DNA of 64,000 bases from Pontimicrobium sp. SW4 (lineage in GTDB: Bacteria; Bacteroidota; Bacteroidia; Flavobacteriales; Flavobacteriaceae). Shown piece after piece: positions 60,286 through 64,000 of this stretch. Under the pieces are notes generated by a model. It did not search any database. It worked only from the letters and a program-made list of their open reading frames with translations, and was not told the DNA's origin. The stretch lies in NCBI RefSeq assembly GCF_039954625.1, contig NZ_CP157199.1, positions 2,232,001 to 2,296,000 of the forward strand, written 5' to 3'. The translations under genes were made by a program, and so were the position numbers. How positions within the stretch are numbered: position 1 is the first letter of the stretch; every line of letters starts with the position of its first letter.

Positions 60286-61797
60286 ATGAAAAAGTTAATA
60301 TTACTATTCATAGGTATGCTATCTATGTCTACTATGTACGCTCAAGATATTACTGATGCTGTTAGATACTCATCAGATAATGTTGAAGGAACAGCAAGAT
60401 TTAAAGCTATGAGTGGTGCATTTGGCGCCTTAGGAGGAGATATTTCTGCTATGAGTATTAACCCTGCTGGTTCAGCTATTTTTAGTTATAGCCATACGTC
60501 TCTATCAATTTCAAGCTATAATTCTGATAATGAGACAAACTATTTTAATGGTGTAAATACAAACTCAAATTCCGATTTTGCTTTTAATCAAGCTGGAGCT
60601 GCTTTTGTATTTAACAGTCGAAATAATTCCCCTTGGAGAAAGTTTGTTTTAGGCTTTGCCTATGATCAAACTCAAAATTTTGATGATGATTTTTTTGCAT
60701 CAGGAACAAGTACAACATCTATTGATAGTTATTTTTTAGCAAATGCTCAAGGTTTACGTTTGGATGAAATAATTGCTTTACCAGGAGAATCTATTGACGA
60801 TGCCTATAGTGAATTAGGGGCTTCTTTTGGTTTTAGAAATCAGCAAGCTTTTTTGGGCTATGAAGCATACATTTTAGAACCAGATACAGATGATGACGAT
60901 AATACGTTATATTTTTCGAACATCGCTCCAGGATCTTTTAATCAACAATATTCATACGCTGCAACTGGTTACAATGGAAAATTTGGAATTAACCTTGCTG
61001 CACAATATGAAGACAATCTATATTTAGGCATAAACCTAAATTCTCATTTTATTAATTACGATCGTTCTACATTTTTATTTGAAGAAAATTCGAATACTGG
61101 ATCCTTAGTTACTGAAGTGGATTTTGAAAACAATCTTTCTACTATTGGTAATGGATTTTCTTTCCAATTAGGTGGTATTGCAAAACTTTCAAATGACGTA
61201 AGAGTTGGTTTAACTTATGATTCTCCAACTTGGTATACCATAAGTGAAGAAACAAGTCAATATGTAGCTTCTGTTAGAGACGATGGTGGACCAACTACAG
61301 CTATTGTAGATCCGAAAGTTATAAACATATATCCAGATTACAAATTACAAACACCAGCAAAAATAACAGGAAGTATTGCTTTAGTATTTAACCAACAAGG
61401 ACTTATTAGCTTTGATTATTCTAGAAAGGATTATGGAAGCACGAAATTTAAACCAGAATCTGACACATATTTTGCATCTCAGAATACTGATATTTCAAAC
61501 AATTTAAAAATAGCCAATACTTATAGAATTGGAGGTGAATTGAGACAAGACAATTTTAGCTTTAGAGGAGGTTATCGATTGGAACAAAGTCCATACAATG
61601 ACACTTCTTTTTACGGTGACTTAAAAGGCTATTCATTAGGAATAGGCTACAATTTTGGAGGCACAAAGCTAGACTTAGCTTACGAAAATTCTAAAAGAGA
61701 TATTAACTACCAATTATACAATGTTGGGTTAACGAATGCAGCGAGAATCAATAGAGAAAACTCAAACTTTACATTATCATTAAGCATGAATTTATAG
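60286..61797 (+). CDS. outer-membrane transport protein (OmpP1/FadL/TodX family)
   Basis: 503 residues. Signal peptide ends near STMYAQ. The mature start DITDAVRYSSDNVEGTARFKAMSGAFGALGGDISAMSINPAGSAIFSY is the FadL/TodX hatch-like signature in Bacteroidota. Fourteen-stranded barrel pattern follows, ending NSNFTLSLSMNL. Family members pass hydrophobic compounds across the outer membrane; substrate is not known. 28 bases after the low-complexity lipoprotein gene, so likely in one transcript. Confidence 0.88.
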   Translation: MKKLILLFIGMLSMSTMYAQDITDAVRYSSDNVEGTARFKAMSGAFGALGGDISAMSINPAGSAIFSYSHTSLSISSYNSDNETNYFNGVNTNSNSDFAFNQAGAAFVFNSRNNSPWRKFVLGFAYDQTQNFDDDFFASGTSTTSIDSYFLANAQGLRLDEIIALPGESIDDAYSELGASFGFRNQQAFLGYEAYILEPDTDDDDNTLYFSNIAPGSFNQQYSYAATGYNGKFGINLAAQYEDNLYLGINLNSHFINYDRSTFLFEENSNTGSLVTEVDFENNLSTIGNGFSFQLGGIAKLSNDVRVGLTYDSPTWYTISEETSQYVASVRDDGGPTTAIVDPKVINIYPDYKLQTPAKITGSIALVFNQQGLISFDYSRKDYGSTKFKPESDTYFASQNTDISNNLKIANTYRIGGELRQDNFSFRGGYRLEQSPYNDTSFYGDLKGYSLGIGYNFGGTKLDLAYENSKRDINYQLYNVGLTNAARINRENSNFTLSLSMNL

Positions 61798-61816
61798 TAC
61801 AATTATTTTAACATAC

Positions 61817-61852
61817 AAAAGCGCAATGAAATATTTCATTGCGCTTTTTTTT
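61817..61852. terminator. bidirectional terminator
   Basis: GCGCAATGAAAT and ATTTCATTGCGC form a perfect 12-bp palindrome flanked by A4 and T8. Serves the porin gene and the convergent surface protein gene. Confidence 0.9.
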
Positions 61853-61853
61853 A

Positions 61854-64000
61854 TTACCTCTTTAGCGTAAAATGTGCTCTAAATTGCTTTACCACCCCAT
61901 CATTGGGCTCTTGAAACTCCACAATAAACCAATAATCACTAGATGGTAATTTTTCACCATTAAAAGTCCCATCCCAACCATTACCTAGAGGATTGAGTTG
62001 CTTTAATAATTTACCATAACGGTCAAATATATGTATGGTTGAATTTTCTTGAGAAGACATGCCTTTTATATTCCATGTATCATGATAACCGTCATCATTA
62101 GGTGTAAAATACCGTGGATAATCTATTACGATTTGTATTTGAGATATTTCGTTACAATTATATAAATCCCTCACATAAATTGTATGTTCTCCTCCTGTAA
62201 CGTTTTCAAATCTTGGCTCACTTTGCCATGGTCCAAAATCTAATCTATAATGATATTCTCCATTTCCGATAACTTCAACTTCTATAATATTGTTTACAGA
62301 AAAAGTTTCAGATACTAAATTCACGGTTATTTGTTCTGGTGGATATGAGCCTACAACTTCAGTCGTTGCTGGAATTCTGCATCCAGTAACTATATTAGTT
62401 GCTACAACTGTATAAAAACCAATTGTGGTTGGAACATACATTGGCCCAGTTTCTCCATTTATAATAACGCTATTTGGATTACTATTCACCTCCGCTTCAG
62501 TACCATTATACCATTGAAATGTATATTCAAGTGGATTCAATTGTGTATCTATTGGTGGGTTTGGAAAAAATGTGGTTAATGTTGGATTTATAACCGCATC
62601 AGTATTATCTAAACAAATTACATATTTATCATATATACCAATTTCAGGAACAGGGTTTACAATAAGTGTTAAAGGCACAACTATAAAACATTCATTGGCT
62701 ATTGGCTGCACTCTCACGTAAATTATTTGTGTGACAGCTACTGTATTTTCAAAGTTTACAAGATTTGTAATATTATTGTTATTTCCAGCAATTGCATCTG
62801 CTTCCAACTCATAATAAGTAAAACTAAAATCTATTGCATTTAGCCCATTTAAAATTTCTACTTCTCTTCTTGTAATATCAAAATAGTCAAACCCATTATT
62901 ATCTGTTTCGCATTCTTCAATAGGAGTTGGGTTCTGATTTATATTATCATAAATTATCGTTTGCAACGATAAAACTGTAGTAGATGTACACAAATTTGCA
63001 CCTGTGGCCAACACCAAAATATTTCTGTTTAAGAAAGTATTGGCATAGGCTGTAGGATTTGCAATAGGGTTGTTATTATCTAAATCTAATTGTGTTTCGT
63101 AATACGTTAAGCTAATAGAGTTATCACCATCCGTAATTTGGCTTTCTCTAACGGTTAAATCGTAATCAGTCACTACTTGGTTACTACAAATTCTTATACT
63201 ATCTGGTAAGAAGATAGTTGGATTATGATTTACAACTAACTGAAAATTCATATCTGTAGTGCTATAACACTCTCCTGGATCACCAACACCGTTCGCGTTA
63301 TCATCAAATTGGGCTCTTACATAAATTGTTTGAGGGTTTGTGATATTAGTATAATTAGCTGCATTAGCAATTGCAATATTATTAATAGCATCTTGTTCGC
63401 TTAAGTGATAACTAATTAAAACAGGTGTTGTTTGTGTTCCAATGACTTCAGAATCTTTTGTAGTTAAATCAAAAACTGCTTGGTCATTATCGCTACACAA
63501 TTCATAATTAGTGATAATATTATTATCTGGTACTGGGTCTACATTTAAAGTAATATGTTGCCCTAACCCTAAACAAGCATTGATATTATCATTATCGACA
63601 CGAACATAAATTTGTTGAGTGAATGCTAATGTTTCATTTCTATGGTTACTAATATCTATAATTGGATTCGTTTCAGCTAAAGCATCAGCTTCGTTAGTGT
63701 AATAGGTGATTGTTAAGTTTTGACCAATTGGAAATAACGCTTCTATTTGTGCTGTTGCATCACCAAAATCGAAAGATGCTATTCCATTAGTATTATCATT
63801 ATCTACTAATTTATCATCACATACAAAATAGGTAAGATTAAATGCTGGCGGAATTTGTGTGGCTCCAACCACTAAATCAATTCTAGCAGTTCTATAACAA
63901 CCATTAACTGTTTCAACTCTTGCATAAACCGAACTATTTAAAGCAGTTGGGTTCGTGTAATTGATAAAATTTGGAATTTGATCAGCAAGCAAATCATTAT
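61854..64000 (-). CDS. large surface protein with type B (CHU_C) sorting domain, 5' end outside window
   Basis: At least 715 residues, open to the right edge. Repeated ~100-residue modules of the form ...(I/L)xLxVxPxPxxxxxxxxxxC(D/S)(D/N)..., each with YYxxxxxA (TYYTNEADALAETNPI, SYHLSEQDAINNI, TYYETQLDLDNNNP, TYYELEADAIAGNN) separated by IYVRV segments. The C-terminal ~90 residues (YFTPNDDGYHDTWNIKGM, HIFDRYGKLLKQL, WDGTFNGEKLPSSDYWFIVEF, FTLKR) are the gliding motility-associated C-terminal domain recognised by the type IX system. Probably an exported adhesin-like protein. Confidence 0.9.
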   Translation of the reverse strand, partial: NDLLADQIPNFINYTNPTALNSSVYARVETVNGCYRTARIDLVVGATQIPPAFNLTYFVCDDKLVDNDNTNGIASFDFGDATAQIEALFPIGQNLTITYYTNEADALAETNPIIDISNHRNETLAFTQQIYVRVDNDNINACLGLGQHITLNVDPVPDNNIITNYELCSDNDQAVFDLTTKDSEVIGTQTTPVLISYHLSEQDAINNIAIANAANYTNITNPQTIYVRAQFDDNANGVGDPGECYSTTDMNFQLVVNHNPTIFLPDSIRICSNQVVTDYDLTVRESQITDGDNSISLTYYETQLDLDNNNPIANPTAYANTFLNRNILVLATGANLCTSTTVLSLQTIIYDNINQNPTPIEECETDNNGFDYFDITRREVEILNGLNAIDFSFTYYELEADAIAGNNNNITNLVNFENTVAVTQIIYVRVQPIANECFIVVPLTLIVNPVPEIGIYDKYVICLDNTDAVINPTLTTFFPNPPIDTQLNPLEYTFQWYNGTEAEVNSNPNSVIINGETGPMYVPTTIGFYTVVATNIVTGCRIPATTEVVGSYPPEQITVNLVSETFSVNNIIEVEVIGNGEYHYRLDFGPWQSEPRFENVTGGEHTIYVRDLYNCNEISQIQIVIDYPRYFTPNDDGYHDTWNIKGMSSQENSTIHIFDRYGKLLKQLNPLGNGWDGTFNGEKLPSSDYWFIVEFQEPNDGVVKQFRAHFTLKR

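Overview
The window is chromosomal DNA from a low-GC marine-type member of the Flavobacteriaceae (Bacteroidota). Supporting signs are the TANNTTTG-type -7 promoter boxes, the near absence of Shine-Dalgarno sequences, a type III glutamine synthetase, a long asparagine/glutamine-rich Rho, the DUF3078, DUF1599, DUF4293 and DoxX-like families, and a gliding/type IX secretion C-terminal sorting domain. I cannot name the genus from sequence reading alone.

Layout. 1-14.4 kb is mostly housekeeping: prfA (cut by the left edge), a small ABC ATPase with a membrane partner, a DASS anion symporter, DUF3078, purM, an outer-membrane barrel, a 46-residue exported peptide gene, glnN (GSIII), a Ca/Na antiporter, a BlaI/BlaR-type regulator-protease pair, a 50-residue conserved peptide gene, apt and tRNA-Arg(ACG). 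14.4-44.0 kb is an accessory block built around a complete type II secretion / type IV pilus-like machine (below). 44.2-64 kb is housekeeping again: HMA protein, clpS-prmA-tpiA-permease-DoxX-DUF1599 operon, folP-lipoprotein-cdaA, ABC exporter and truA, a phosphodiesterase, DUF4293, rho, rpsT, tRNA-Glu(TTC), proS, a low-complexity lipoprotein, an OmpP1/FadL-type porin and a large adhesin-like protein that runs off the right edge.

The accessory block has three transcription units. Unit A (+, 37.16-44.03 kb): response regulator, GspG-like pseudopilin, prepilin peptidase, GspE/PilB ATPase, secretin, PilM/N-like and PilO-like proteins. Unit B (-, 36.87-21.68 kb): two GIGT-repeat/'tail-fibre-like' proteins, a Skp/OmpH-like chaperone, a lipoprotein, an 1840-residue SpvB-like protein, a 1425-residue RHS protein with a unique C-terminal tip, a possible immunity gene and a PsbP-like lipoprotein. 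Unit C (-, 20.32-14.46 kb): two small lipoproteins, a third GIGT-repeat protein, then GspC/PilP-like, GspK/PilX-like, two pseudopilins and GspF/PilC. The machine is therefore split into two blocks that enclose its probable cargo or surface structures. No PilT-type retraction ATPase is present in the window.

The most interesting observation is that all three units carry copies of the same 15-bp dyad-like element (TAAG-N7-CTTA, e.g. TAAGGTTTTAGCTTA), repeated at 22-bp (or 44-bp) intervals. In each case the nearest copy lies exactly 22 nt from a -7-like box. This suggests one activator, perhaps the response regulator encoded first in unit A, drives machine and cargo together. A REP/RAYT element cluster sits between units B and C, and another REP-like repeat has been captured as the N-terminus of a lipoprotein gene in unit B.
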